9,836 bases of DNA from Pseudomonadota bacterium (lineage in GTDB: Bacteria; Pseudomonadota; Alphaproteobacteria; Rhizobiales; Rhizobiaceae). The position numbers were made by a program, and so were the translations under genes. Of the stretch, positions 1-6,809 are shown piece by piece. The notes below the pieces were generated by a model. It saw nothing but the letters and a program-made list of their open reading frames with translations, was not told the origin of the DNA and did no database searches. How positions within the stretch are numbered: position 1 is the first letter of the stretch; each line of letters begins with the position of its first letter. Location of the stretch: NCBI GenBank assembly GCA_023435335.1, contig JAEYRU010000129.1, positions 1-9,836 on the forward strand. Direction: 5' to 3'.

Positions 1-267
1 GTCCTCCGCCTTGCGCGCCGCCTCCAGCTGGGGGAGCGCGGGATAGAGGAGTGCATCCAGCGACGCGGGGGCTTCGCCTTCGCCGGTGAAGCGCTTCATC
101 CAGATGCGGTCCGCCACCAGAATATGGTTCAGGGTCGCCAGGGCCGAGCCGAAGAAGGCCCCCATGTTGCGATCGAGTTCCCCTTCCGTGAGGTCCGCTG
201 CCGCGCTGTAGACACGACCGTTTGCCCAGCGGTTGTAGGCCGCAAACATCTCGAAATGCCGTTTCAC
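1..267 (-). CDS. DinB/YfiT-family protein, 3' part cut by window edge
   Basis: Only the first 89 codons are present; the gene continues past position 1. The protein begins MKRHFEMFAAYNRWANGRVY and continues with a helix containing NHILVADRIW around residues 47-56. This is the typical opening of DinB/YfiT four-helix-bundle proteins. His48 corresponds to the first of the three metal-binding histidines of that fold; the other two would lie outside the window. The family includes DNA-damage-inducible DinB of Bacillus (not the E. coli polymerase) and thiol-dependent metalloenzymes, so the substrate cannot be named. The start is GTG at 267: an in-frame TGA lies seven codons upstream with no ATG between, and a GGAGG (273-277) sits 5 nt before the GTG. 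The gene is divergent from ndk. Family call firm, function unknown. Confidence 0.82.
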   Translation of the reverse strand, partial: MKRHFEMFAAYNRWANGRVYSAAADLTEGELDRNMGAFFGSALATLNHILVADRIWMKRFTGEGEAPASLDALLYPALPQLEAARKAED

Positions 268-272
268 CGCTT

Positions 273-277
273 CCTCC
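273..277 (-). promoter_or_regulatory. Ribosome binding site deciding a GTG start
   Basis: On the minus strand GGAGG lies 5 nt upstream of the GTG at 267. It supports this non-ATG codon as the start of the DinB-family gene, since an in-frame stop just upstream leaves no other upstream choice. Confidence 0.7.
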
Positions 278-379
278 GCCGAAGGTCATTCACCCTGACT
301 CGATAGCATTCCGGCCGCGATTGCCATACCCGCGGCGGGGTCGCAAGCTACGGGACTGGCCCTCACTGGGACTGCCCCC

Positions 380-408
380 TTCACATTGGCGGATGGCCCG
401 TCTATAGA
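380..408 (+). promoter_or_regulatory. Predicted sigma70-type promoter of ndk
   Basis: TTCACA (380-385, five of six matches to the -35 consensus) is followed after exactly 17 bp by TATAGA (403-408, four of six matches to the -10 consensus). Transcription would start near 415, leaving a leader of about 35 nt before the ndk ATG. It lies in the 182-bp divergent gap between the DinB-family gene and ndk. This is a motif prediction only; I saw no equally good promoter for the leftward gene. Confidence 0.55.
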
Positions 409-449
409 GCCCGCCACCTCGACAGTTTCCCCGTTTCGAAGGATTTCCC

Positions 450-872
450 ATGGCGATCGAACGTACCTTTTCGATGATCAAGCCGGATGCGACCCGGCGC
501 AATCTCACCGGCGCCGTCATCAAGATGCTGGAGGAGGCAGGGCTTCGCGTCATCGCCTCCAAGCGCATCTGGATGAGCAAGCGCGAGGCCGAAGGCTTCT
601 ATGCCGTCCACAAGGATCGCCCGTTCTTCGGCGAACTGGTCGAATTCATGTCGTCCGGCCCCACGGTCGTCCAGGTGCTGGAGGGCGAGAATGCAATAGC
701 CAGGAACCGCGAAGTGATGGGCGCGACCAATCCCGCCCAGGCCGCGGAAGGGACGATCCGCAAGGTGCACGCCCTGTCGATCGGCGAGAACACCGTACAC
801 GGATCGGATGGGCCGGAAACCGCCGCCCAGGAGATCCGCTACTGGTTCTCGGAGACCGAGATAGTCGGCTGA
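450..872 (+). CDS. ndk: Nucleoside diphosphate kinase
   Basis: Cytosolic enzyme that moves the gamma phosphate from ATP to NDPs through a phosphohistidine and so balances (d)NTP pools. The 140-residue length is normal for the bacterial family. The opening MAIERTFSMIKPDA carries the conserved Lys11. Tyr51, Phe59, Arg87, Thr93, Arg104 and Asn114 fall at the standard nucleotide-site positions, and the active-site loop GENTVHGSD places the catalytic His at 117. The residue after GSD is Gly121, where Ser or Ala is commoner; this is not expected to affect catalysis. Start ATG at 450 is set by AAGGA (439-443), 6 nt upstream. The gene has its own predicted promoter and ends at a strong hairpin, so it is probably monocistronic. 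The identification is secure. Confidence 0.97.
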   Translation: MAIERTFSMIKPDATRRNLTGAVIKMLEEAGLRVIASKRIWMSKREAEGFYAVHKDRPFFGELVEFMSSGPTVVQVLEGENAIARNREVMGATNPAQAAEGTIRKVHALSIGENTVHGSDGPETAAQEIRYWFSETEIVG

Positions 873-900
873 GCCTGCCAATTGGAAGAGATTGAGACAA

Positions 901-927
901 GAAAAGGCCGGGATTCCCGGCCTTTTC
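901..927. terminator. Bidirectional intrinsic terminator, ndk / c-di-GMP gene
   Basis: A perfect 12-bp inverted repeat (901-912 and 916-927) encloses a 3-nt loop ATT. The arms are GC-rich inside and A/T-rich outside, so either strand ends in a run of T: TTTTC rightward and TTTTCTTG leftward. It lies 28 bp after the ndk stop, and its right base is also the last base of the TAG stop of the convergent gene (927-929). It can serve both genes. Confidence 0.88.
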
Positions 928-3182
928 TACGCGTGTTGCCGGAATTCGGCGAATTGGAACGCCACCGGTCCCGGCGCCAGCGTGCGCGCGAAAGCGGCGA
1001 AGCCGTCCGCGGGCAGCGCCTTGCTGTAGAGCCAGCCCTGGAAGCAGTCGCAGCCATGCGCCCGCAGGAAGGCTTCCTGGCGGAAGGTCTCGACGTGTTC
1101 GGCAACCACCGACAGCCCCAGGGTGTGTGCCATGGCCAGGATCGTCTTGACCAGCACGCGATCGTTCTCCGCCGTCTCGATGTCGGCGACGAAGCTGCCG
1201 TCGATCTTCACCTCGTCGAAGGGCAGGCGCTTCAGGTAGGTGAGGGAGGAATAGCCCGTGCCGAAATCGTCCAGCGACAGCCGGATTCCGAGCTCCTTGA
1301 GTTCGTGCATACGCGCCACGATTAGTTGCTGGTCCCTCGCCATGACGTGCTCGGTGACCTCAATGGTGAGCTTCGATCCGTCCACCTGATGCTCGCCGAG
1401 CAGCTTGCGCAGGAGGGGCAGCAGTTCCTCGCTGTGAAAGCTCTGGACGCTGAGGTTCACCGAGAGGCGCAGATGCGCAAGCGCGGGATCGGTACGCCAC
1501 TGTGCCAGCCGCTTCACGCCTTCCCCCAGGACGAAACGGGCCAGGTCTCCAGTGAGACCGAACTGCTCGAGCAGGGGAATGAAGCGGTCCGGATAGATCA
1601 AGCCGTGCACGGGATGGATCCAGCGGATCAGGCCTTCGGCTGCGACCACTCGTCCGGAGTCGTCCATCTGCGGCTGGTAATGCAGCTCGAAGCCCGCGCC
1701 TTCGCGGCCCATGGCGTCCCTGAGGTCCGCCAGCAACTGGTAGCGTTCCGATTCCCTGCTCATCGCTACCGGATCGTACAGGGCGAGGCTGTCGCGCCCG
1801 GCCGATTTCGCCTCGTACATGGCGATGTCGGCGCGCTTCAGTATCTCGTCGGGCGCCGCGCTCTTATCACCGAATACGACGACGCCAATGCTGGCCGAAG
1901 CGCGATGGTTGATCTCGCCGAGATTGAAGCTTTCCCGCATGGCCCCGATGACGCGGTTACCGATTGAGATTGCCTCCAGGGCCGCCTGGGCGTCGTTGTC
2001 GCCGATCGCCTCCAGCACCACCACGAACTCGTCCCCGCCGATGCGTGCGACCAGATTGCTTTCCCCCACCGCCGCTGTGAGCCTTCTCGCGACCTGCACC
2101 AGATACTGGTCGCCGATGTCGTGGCCCTGCGTGTCGTTGAGCGACTTGAAGTTGTCGAGGTCGATGAAGAGAAGGGCCCCCCTGTCACCGCGTCCGCGGC
2201 AGCGCTCGACCGTGCTGGCCATGCGGTCGAGGAAGGCGCGGCGGTTGGGCAGCCCCGTCAGCGTGTCGAAATAGGCGAGCCGCTGGACTGCGATCTCATG
2301 GTTCTTGCGCAGCGTGACGTCGGACATGTAGCCGTGCCAGATAACCGTGTCGCCCTTGACCTCCGGCGTGGCCGAAACGCGCAGCCACCTCTCGGTGCCG
2401 TCGCGGGAGACGAAACGGTGCTCGATGTCCCACGGCTGGAAGACGCCGCCTTCGCCACGGATCGGGCGCCGATAGAGCTCGCGATCCTCTTCCGGCACCC
2501 CCACGAGGAATATGCTGGGCGTGCGGTTGAGTTCATCTACCGAGATGCCGGTGATACGCTCGAAGCCGGGGCTGACATAGATGATGCGCGCCTTCGGTCC
2601 GGGTCCGATGCTGAACTGGAACAGCGAGCCCGGCACCTCCTGCATCAGCTTGCTGAACTGCTCCTCGAGCTTCAGCCGCTTGACGGTTTCGGTGATCTCC
2701 CGCACCGAGCCTTCGTAGTATCGCGTCTTGCCGGTATTCTTGTCGTAGACGATCCGCGCGGACTCGGTGACCCAGATGCGCTCGCGCGTCTTGTGCCGGT
2801 AGATTTCCGACACGAAGTCCGTAACGCGTCCCTGTGTCTCGAGGATGTGCTTGAATTCGGCGCGCCGGTTCGGATCGACATACCACTCCGTGGCGATATC
2901 GCGCACCTGCGCCAGCATCTCCTTCTCGTCGCTGTAGCCATTCAGCCGCACCAGCGCCTTGTTCGCCTTGATCTGGCGACCGTCCGGCAGTGAACGATAG
3001 ATCCCCTCTGACAGGTTCTCGACGAGCGCCTCCGTGTTGGCCTGCTCGGCGCGCGAGATGAAGTACAGTCTGCGATAGCGCAGCATCCACATGGCCAGGA
3101 GGATGGAAAGGATGACGTTCGCGGCCACCAGCCATTGCTGGTGAGTAGCCAGTTCGAAAACGGAAGCTAAAATAGCCTGCAT
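927..3182 (-). CDS. Membrane-anchored PAS-PAS-GGDEF-EAL c-di-GMP enzyme
   Basis: A 751-residue protein predicted to make and/or degrade cyclic di-GMP at the inner membrane. Residues about 17-35 form one hydrophobic segment. Two PAS domains follow (about 48-165 and 172-290, each ending in a PAC-like strand), then GGDEF (about 300-470; motif IGGDEF at 381-386, metal-site FIDLDNF at 339-345) and EAL (about 480-735). The EAL signature reads EGLIR (516-520), so Ala is replaced by Gly. Expected metal and catalytic residues remain: Glu516, Asn576, Glu608, Asp638, Asp639, Lys659, Glu695 and Gln715. The RxxD inhibitory site that should lie five residues before GGDEF is absent (GESN). Both activities are plausible; the balance cannot be read from sequence. 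The start lacks a clear Shine-Dalgarno, so it may lie slightly downstream. It follows moaE by 139 bp on the same strand. Confidence 0.93.
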   Translation of the reverse strand: MQAILASVFELATHQQWLVAANVILSILLAMWMLRYRRLYFISRAEQANTEALVENLSEGIYRSLPDGRQIKANKALVRLNGYSDEKEMLAQVRDIATEWYVDPNRRAEFKHILETQGRVTDFVSEIYRHKTRERIWVTESARIVYDKNTGKTRYYEGSVREITETVKRLKLEEQFSKLMQEVPGSLFQFSIGPGPKARIIYVSPGFERITGISVDELNRTPSIFLVGVPEEDRELYRRPIRGEGGVFQPWDIEHRFVSRDGTERWLRVSATPEVKGDTVIWHGYMSDVTLRKNHEIAVQRLAYFDTLTGLPNRRAFLDRMASTVERCRGRGDRGALLFIDLDNFKSLNDTQGHDIGDQYLVQVARRLTAAVGESNLVARIGGDEFVVVLEAIGDNDAQAALEAISIGNRVIGAMRESFNLGEINHRASASIGVVVFGDKSAAPDEILKRADIAMYEAKSAGRDSLALYDPVAMSRESERYQLLADLRDAMGREGAGFELHYQPQMDDSGRVVAAEGLIRWIHPVHGLIYPDRFIPLLEQFGLTGDLARFVLGEGVKRLAQWRTDPALAHLRLSVNLSVQSFHSEELLPLLRKLLGEHQVDGSKLTIEVTEHVMARDQQLIVARMHELKELGIRLSLDDFGTGYSSLTYLKRLPFDEVKIDGSFVADIETAENDRVLVKTILAMAHTLGLSVVAEHVETFRQEAFLRAHGCDCFQGWLYSKALPADGFAAFARTLAPGPVAFQFAEFRQHA

Positions 3183-3321
3183 AAAAAGACGCCGCCACCG
3201 GTTTGCCCCGGCGTGACGATAGGGAAGCGGTATTTAGATTGTCTAAAATTCTTGGCGACCAGCGCGTATCGTTAACACGACGTTGGCGCTTTGGACTTTT
3301 CGCCCGTCGACCCCACAGCGC
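3183..3321. other. Intergenic region between moaE and the c-di-GMP gene, with a small dyad
   Basis: This 139-bp gap is more AT-rich than the flanking genes. It contains a 15-bp dyad, TTTAGA-TTG-TCTAAA (3233-3247), about 50 bp upstream of the start at 3182. That is a position suited to an operator or promoter element. I could not assign a convincing -35/-10 pair, and no intrinsic terminator follows moaE, so read-through from the moa genes is possible. Confidence 0.4.
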
Positions 3322-3780
3322 CTAGCGCCAGCGATTCAACGCCAGTTCGTCCGCTTCTTTTGCTTCCACCCACTCGCCTTCGGCGCCGTCGCGCCGATGC
3401 TCCTTCTTCCAGAAGGGGGCATTGGACTTGAGAAAGTCCATGATGAAGTTCGCCGCATCGAATGCCGCCTGCCTGTGGGACGAGGCGGTTGCGACCAGCA
3501 CGATGTTCTCTCCCGGGGCAATCCGCCCGAACCGGTGAACGACGGTGATCGCATCGACCGGCCAGCGCCCTGAGGCCTCGCGTGCGATGCGCCCGATCTC
3601 GGCCTGCGCCATGCCTGGATAGTGCTCCAGTTCGAGCGCCTCCAGCAGCCCGCCCTCATCGCGGCAAAGCCCGCTGAAAGTAACGATCGCGCCCAGATCC
3701 CGGCGGCCCTCCGATATCGCCGCGATCTCCGCGCCTGTATCGAAGTCCTCGCGCTGGATGCGCACCACCGGCTCGATCAT
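3322..3780 (-). CDS. moaE: Molybdopterin synthase catalytic (large) subunit
   Basis: MoaE dimerises and binds two MoaD subunits; the complex inserts two sulfurs into cyclic pyranopterin monophosphate to give molybdopterin, in the cytosol. The 152-residue length is normal. Family hallmarks seen are GAIVTFSGLCRD (30-41), LELEHYPGMA (50-59), HRFGRIAPGE (82-91), the SSHR segment with His102 and Arg103, and FLKSNAPFWKKE (116-127). The last contains Lys118 and Lys125, which line up with the catalytic Lys119 and Lys126 of E. coli MoaE. The ATG at 3780 lies 5 bp after the moaD stop. Its Shine-Dalgarno GGAGG is formed by the last two glycine codons of moaD, so translation of the two subunits is probably coupled. 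Identification secure. Confidence 0.96.
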   Translation of the reverse strand: MIEPVVRIQREDFDTGAEIAAISEGRRDLGAIVTFSGLCRDEGGLLEALELEHYPGMAQAEIGRIAREASGRWPVDAITVVHRFGRIAPGENIVLVATASSHRQAAFDAANFIMDFLKSNAPFWKKEHRRDGAEGEWVEAKEADELALNRWR

Positions 3781-3785
3781 CGGCT

Positions 3786-4037
3786 TCAGCCTCCGGTCAT
3801 CGGCGGGAAAAGCCCGATCTCACGCGCTCCGGCGATGCTTTCCTTATGCGCGGCGTGCTCTTGGTCGATCGCCACCCGGATGACCTCGGGGTGCTGCAGT
3901 GCCGCCTCGTATTCCGGGCCGCGCTGCTTCAGCCAGGCGAGCAGGTCGCGGACGGTCTTCACCTCGGACGGCAGCGACACCTCTTCCTCGGCCTTTCCGA
4001 TCCGCTCCCTGACCCAGGCGAAATAGATGAGTTTCAT
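3786..4037 (-). CDS. moaD: Molybdopterin synthase sulfur carrier (small) subunit
   Basis: MoaD is a ubiquitin-fold protein whose C-terminal glycine is adenylated and thiocarboxylated, then donates sulfur inside MoaE. The 83-residue product begins MKLIYFAWVRERIG and ends FPPMTGG, with the required Gly82-Gly83 tail exactly at the stop codon. Length and the final double glycine fit the family well. It lies between pgsA (4 bp gap upstream) and moaE (5 bp gap downstream) and has only a weak Shine-Dalgarno, inside the end of pgsA, so it probably relies on translational coupling. The activating enzyme and the enzymes making the precursor (MoaA, MoaC) are not in this window. Confidence 0.95.
   Translation of the reverse strand: MKLIYFAWVRERIGKAEEEVSLPSEVKTVRDLLAWLKQRGPEYEAALQHPEVIRVAIDQEHAAHKESIAGAREIGLFPPMTGG
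3790..3794 (-). promoter_or_regulatory. moaE Shine-Dalgarno embedded in the moaD Gly-Gly codons
   Basis: The final moaD codons GGA GGC (3789-3794 on the minus strand) contain GGAGG, 9 nt before the moaE ATG at 3780. The same bases therefore encode the essential thiocarboxylate tail of MoaD and the ribosome binding site of moaE. Confidence 0.75.
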
Positions 4038-4041
4038 TGGC

Positions 4042-4623
4042 TCAATCCATGATGTGTTTCAGCCCGGCGCGAAAATAATCATAGCCGGTATAGAGCGTGA
4101 CGATCGCCGAGACCCAGAGCAGCGCGAGCCCGGTCTCGGTCGTGTAGGGTAGGATTTTGTCGCCTGCGGGGCCGGCGAGCAGGAAGCCGATGGCAACGAG
4201 CTGGATCGTCGTCTTCCATTTGGCGAGACGCGTGACCGGCACGCTCACCTTGAGGCCCGCGAGGTATTCGCGCAGGCCGGAGACGAGGATTTCGCGACAC
4301 AGGATGATGATGGCGGCCCAAAGCGACCATTTGTCGATCGTGCGGTCGTAGGCGAGCAGCAGCAGAACGGCCGAAACAAGCAGTTTGTCTGCGATCGGGT
4401 CCAGCATCTTTCCGATATTGGACGTCTGCTTCCAGATGCGCGCGATATAGCCGTCGAAGTAATCGGTGATGCTGGCGGCGAGGAAGATGCCGAGGGCGGC
4501 CCAGCGCCAGTAGTCGGTGGGCCGGATGCGGCCTTCAAGATAGAAGCATAGCAGGATGAGTGGAACGGCCAGGATCCGCGCATAGGTCAGCATGTTCGGG
4601 AGGTTGTAGGCGGGCTTCTGCAT
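4042..4623 (-). CDS. pgsA: CDP-diacylglycerol--glycerol-3-phosphate 3-phosphatidyltransferase
   Basis: Inner-membrane enzyme that joins CDP-diacylglycerol and glycerol 3-phosphate to give phosphatidylglycerol phosphate and CMP, the first committed step to phosphatidylglycerol. The full CDP-alcohol phosphotransferase signature is visible, with Asp54, Asp57, Gly58, Ala61, Arg62, Gly71, Asp75 and Asp79 at the right spacing. Several hydrophobic segments (about 11-29, 41-53, 80-92, 100-112, 140-152, 165-180) fit the polytopic fold. I chose the ATG at 4623 (193 residues, MQKPAYNLPNMLTYARI), which matches the usual family start and has AGGAG about 11 nt upstream. An in-frame TTG at 4653 with its own GGAG would add ten residues and cannot be excluded. 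moaD follows after 4 bp. The phosphatidylserine synthase subfamily is unlikely given the length and the NLPNMLTYARI start. Confidence 0.93.
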   Translation of the reverse strand: MQKPAYNLPNMLTYARILAVPLILLCFYLEGRIRPTDYWRWAALGIFLAASITDYFDGYIARIWKQTSNIGKMLDPIADKLLVSAVLLLLAYDRTIDKWSLWAAIIILCREILVSGLREYLAGLKVSVPVTRLAKWKTTIQLVAIGFLLAGPAGDKILPYTTETGLALLWVSAIVTLYTGYDYFRAGLKHIMD

Positions 4624-4733
4624 CTTGCCTGGCTCTCCTGTCGATACCGTCAAATCAGATGTCTCCCTTTGCGGTCAACATCGGGCGGGCGAATTGCGTG
4701 TCGCTCGTGGTGGGCGTCGGCAATCCAGGCGGT

Positions 4734-6809
4734 TCAACCGCGCGACTCGTGGAAGTGATTGTAGATCATCCGCGCCATCGATTCCGATATGCCATCGACG
4801 GCCAGCAGATCCTCCACCGCGGCGCGGCTGACGGCCTTGGCGGTGCCGAAGTGGTGCAGCAGCGCGCGCTTGCGGCCGGGACCGACGCCCGCGATCTCGT
4901 CCAGCGGATTCGACATCATCTCCTTCTTTCGCCGCACCCGATGTGAGCCGATAGCGAAGCGGTGCGCCTCGTCGCGCAATCTCTGGATGAAGTAGAGCAC
5001 CGGATCGCGAACCGGCAACATGAACGGCTCGCGCCCCTGTGTGAAGAAGCGCTCGCGGCCGGCGTCGCGGTCCATGCCCTTGGCGACGCCGATCGCGGTC
5101 ACCTTGTCGCGGATGCCAAGCTCGTCCAGAACCTGCCGGACGGCGCTCATCTGGCCCTGGCCGCCGTCGATCAGGATCAGGTCCGGCCAGGCGGGGTTTT
5201 CCTCCCGCTCCTCGCTCTCGGCAGCTTCCACGCCGTTCGCGGGCACGCCGTGCTCCTTGATCAGCCGCGAGAACCGCCGCTGCATGACCTCGCGCATCAT
5301 GCCGAAGTCATCGCCCGGGGTGATTTCCGTCGAGCGTATGTTGAACTTGCGGTACTGGTTCTTGATGAAGCCTTCCGGGCCTGCGACGATCATGGCGCCG
5401 ACCGCGTTCGTGCCCATTATGTGCGAGTTGTCGTACACCTCGATGCGCCGTGGAGCACGCTGAAGGCCAAAGGTCGTTGCCAGCCCGTCGAGCAACCTGG
5501 CCTGTGACGATGTTTCCGCCAAACGACGCCCCAGTGCCTCGCGGGCATTCTGCAGGGCGTTGTCCACGAGGTCCTTCTTTTCGCCCCGCTGCGGAACGCC
5601 GATCGCCACCTTGTGGCCGGCGCGGGTTGTCAGCGCTGCTGCGAGAAGTTCCTGGTCGTCCACCTTCTGCGACAGCAGGATCATGCGCGGACAGGGCTTG
5701 TCGTCGTAGAATTGTGCCAGGAACGATCCCAGCACCTCTGCCGGCTCCAGCGAGGAGTCGGCCTTGGGGAAATAGGCGCGGTTGCCCCAGTTCTGCCCGG
5801 TGCGGAAGAAGAAGACCTGGATGCAGAACTGCCCACCCTCCTCGTGGATGGCGAAGAGGTCTGCTTCCTCCACCGACTGCGGATTGATGCCCTGGTGGCT
5901 TTGTACGTGGCTCAATGCCGCCAGCCGGTCGCGGTAGATCGCCGCGCGCTCGAAATCGAGATCTGCGGAAGCATCCTGCATGGCTTCCGATATCTGCGCC
6001 TTGATCGCGCTCGAGCGCCCGGAAAGGAAGTCGCGCGCCTCTGCCACCAGTTCGGCGTAGTCCCCCGGGCTGATCTCGCCTGTGCAGGGGCCCGAGCAGC
6101 GCTTGATCTGGAACAGCAGGCACGGTCGCGTACGGCTTTCGAAGACCGAGTCCGTGCAGGTGCGCAGCAGGAACGCTCGCTGCAGCGAGTTGATGGTACG
6201 GTCGACGGCGCCGGCCGAGGCGAACGGCCCGAAATAGTCGCCCTTGCGGCTTCTGGCGCCGCGGTGCTTGAAGATGCCGGGGGCGGCGTGATCGCCGGTG
6301 AGCAGGATGTAGGGGAACGATTTGTCGTCCCGCATCAGCACGTTGAAGCGCGGGCGCAGTCGCTTGATGAGGTTCGCTTCCAGGAGTAGCGCCTCGGTTT
6401 CGGTGCGCGTGACGACGAACTCCATCGTCGTCGTCTCGCGGACCATCCGCCCGATCCGGTTCGTGTGGAACCGGCCCTGCGCATAGTTCGTGACACGCTT
6501 CTTCAGGCTGCGCGCCTTGCCGACATAAAGCACGTCGCCGGCGGCGTTCATCATTCTGTAGACCCCGGGCGCATTCGGCAGCCGCTTGACCAGCGCCTGG
6601 ATGACGTCCGAGCCCGTCAGGCCGGCGGTTTCGGCGTCCAGGCCGCCGCTCCAGTCGATCCCGGCCAGCAGCTCGGCGGCGCGTGGCGGGGCTTCCGCGA
6701 CTTCGTTTTCGTCCTCTTCGATATCTCCGCCGGGCATGTAGCCGGCCACGTCGTCGGCGGCCCGGCCCGATTTCCTCGGAATCGGTGGTTTCCTGTGCGT
6801 CGCGCTCAT
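4734..6809 (-). CDS. uvrC: Excinuclease ABC subunit C
   Basis: UvrC cuts both sides of a lesion in the UvrB-DNA complex during nucleotide excision repair. The 691-residue protein has an N-terminal extension of about 75 residues rich in acidic and Ala/Pro residues. Then come the GIY-YIG nuclease for the 3' cut (GVYRMM at 82-87, LYVGKAR at 94-100, Glu144/Asn146), a Cys cluster near 218-242 (C218, C230, C238, C242), the UvrB-binding UVR motif (about 268-302), and the RNase H-like nuclease for the 5' cut (YDNSH at 459-463 with Asp460; LILIDGGQGQ with Asp548; EAHRFAI with His616). A C-terminal helix-hairpin-helix pair follows (about 634-690). The ATG at 6809 overlaps the upstream SDR stop by 4 bp. 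pgsA follows after 110 bp. Identity secure. Confidence 0.97.
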   Translation of the reverse strand: MSATHRKPPIPRKSGRAADDVAGYMPGGDIEEDENEVAEAPPRAAELLAGIDWSGGLDAETAGLTGSDVIQALVKRLPNAPGVYRMMNAAGDVLYVGKARSLKKRVTNYAQGRFHTNRIGRMVRETTTMEFVVTRTETEALLLEANLIKRLRPRFNVLMRDDKSFPYILLTGDHAAPGIFKHRGARSRKGDYFGPFASAGAVDRTINSLQRAFLLRTCTDSVFESRTRPCLLFQIKRCSGPCTGEISPGDYAELVAEARDFLSGRSSAIKAQISEAMQDASADLDFERAAIYRDRLAALSHVQSHQGINPQSVEEADLFAIHEEGGQFCIQVFFFRTGQNWGNRAYFPKADSSLEPAEVLGSFLAQFYDDKPCPRMILLSQKVDDQELLAAALTTRAGHKVAIGVPQRGEKKDLVDNALQNAREALGRRLAETSSQARLLDGLATTFGLQRAPRRIEVYDNSHIMGTNAVGAMIVAGPEGFIKNQYRKFNIRSTEITPGDDFGMMREVMQRRFSRLIKEHGVPANGVEAAESEEREENPAWPDLILIDGGQGQMSAVRQVLDELGIRDKVTAIGVAKGMDRDAGRERFFTQGREPFMLPVRDPVLYFIQRLRDEAHRFAIGSHRVRRKKEMMSNPLDEIAGVGPGRKRALLHHFGTAKAVSRAAVEDLLAVDGISESMARMIYNHFHESRG
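6806..6809 (-). other. 4-bp stop/start overlap (ATGA) between SDR gene and uvrC
   Basis: The uvrC ATG shares bases with the TGA stop of the SDR gene. uvrC has only a weak Shine-Dalgarno-like GGCGG just upstream, so re-initiation by ribosomes finishing the SDR gene is likely. Confidence 0.8.

Noticed and set aside
386..895. Long open frames overlapping ndk in other frames and on the opposite strand
   Set aside because: They are typical GC-rich shadows of ndk with no recognisable domain; the ndk frame has every active-site residue.
3285..3322. GGCGCT/AGCGCC dyad after moaE as a terminator
   Set aside because: The 26-nt loop is too long for the 6-bp stem and no T-run follows on the minus strand.
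4654..4733. Internal promoter for pgsA in the gap after uvrC
   Set aside because: A TTGACC -35-like hexamer is present but no -10 lies at an acceptable distance.
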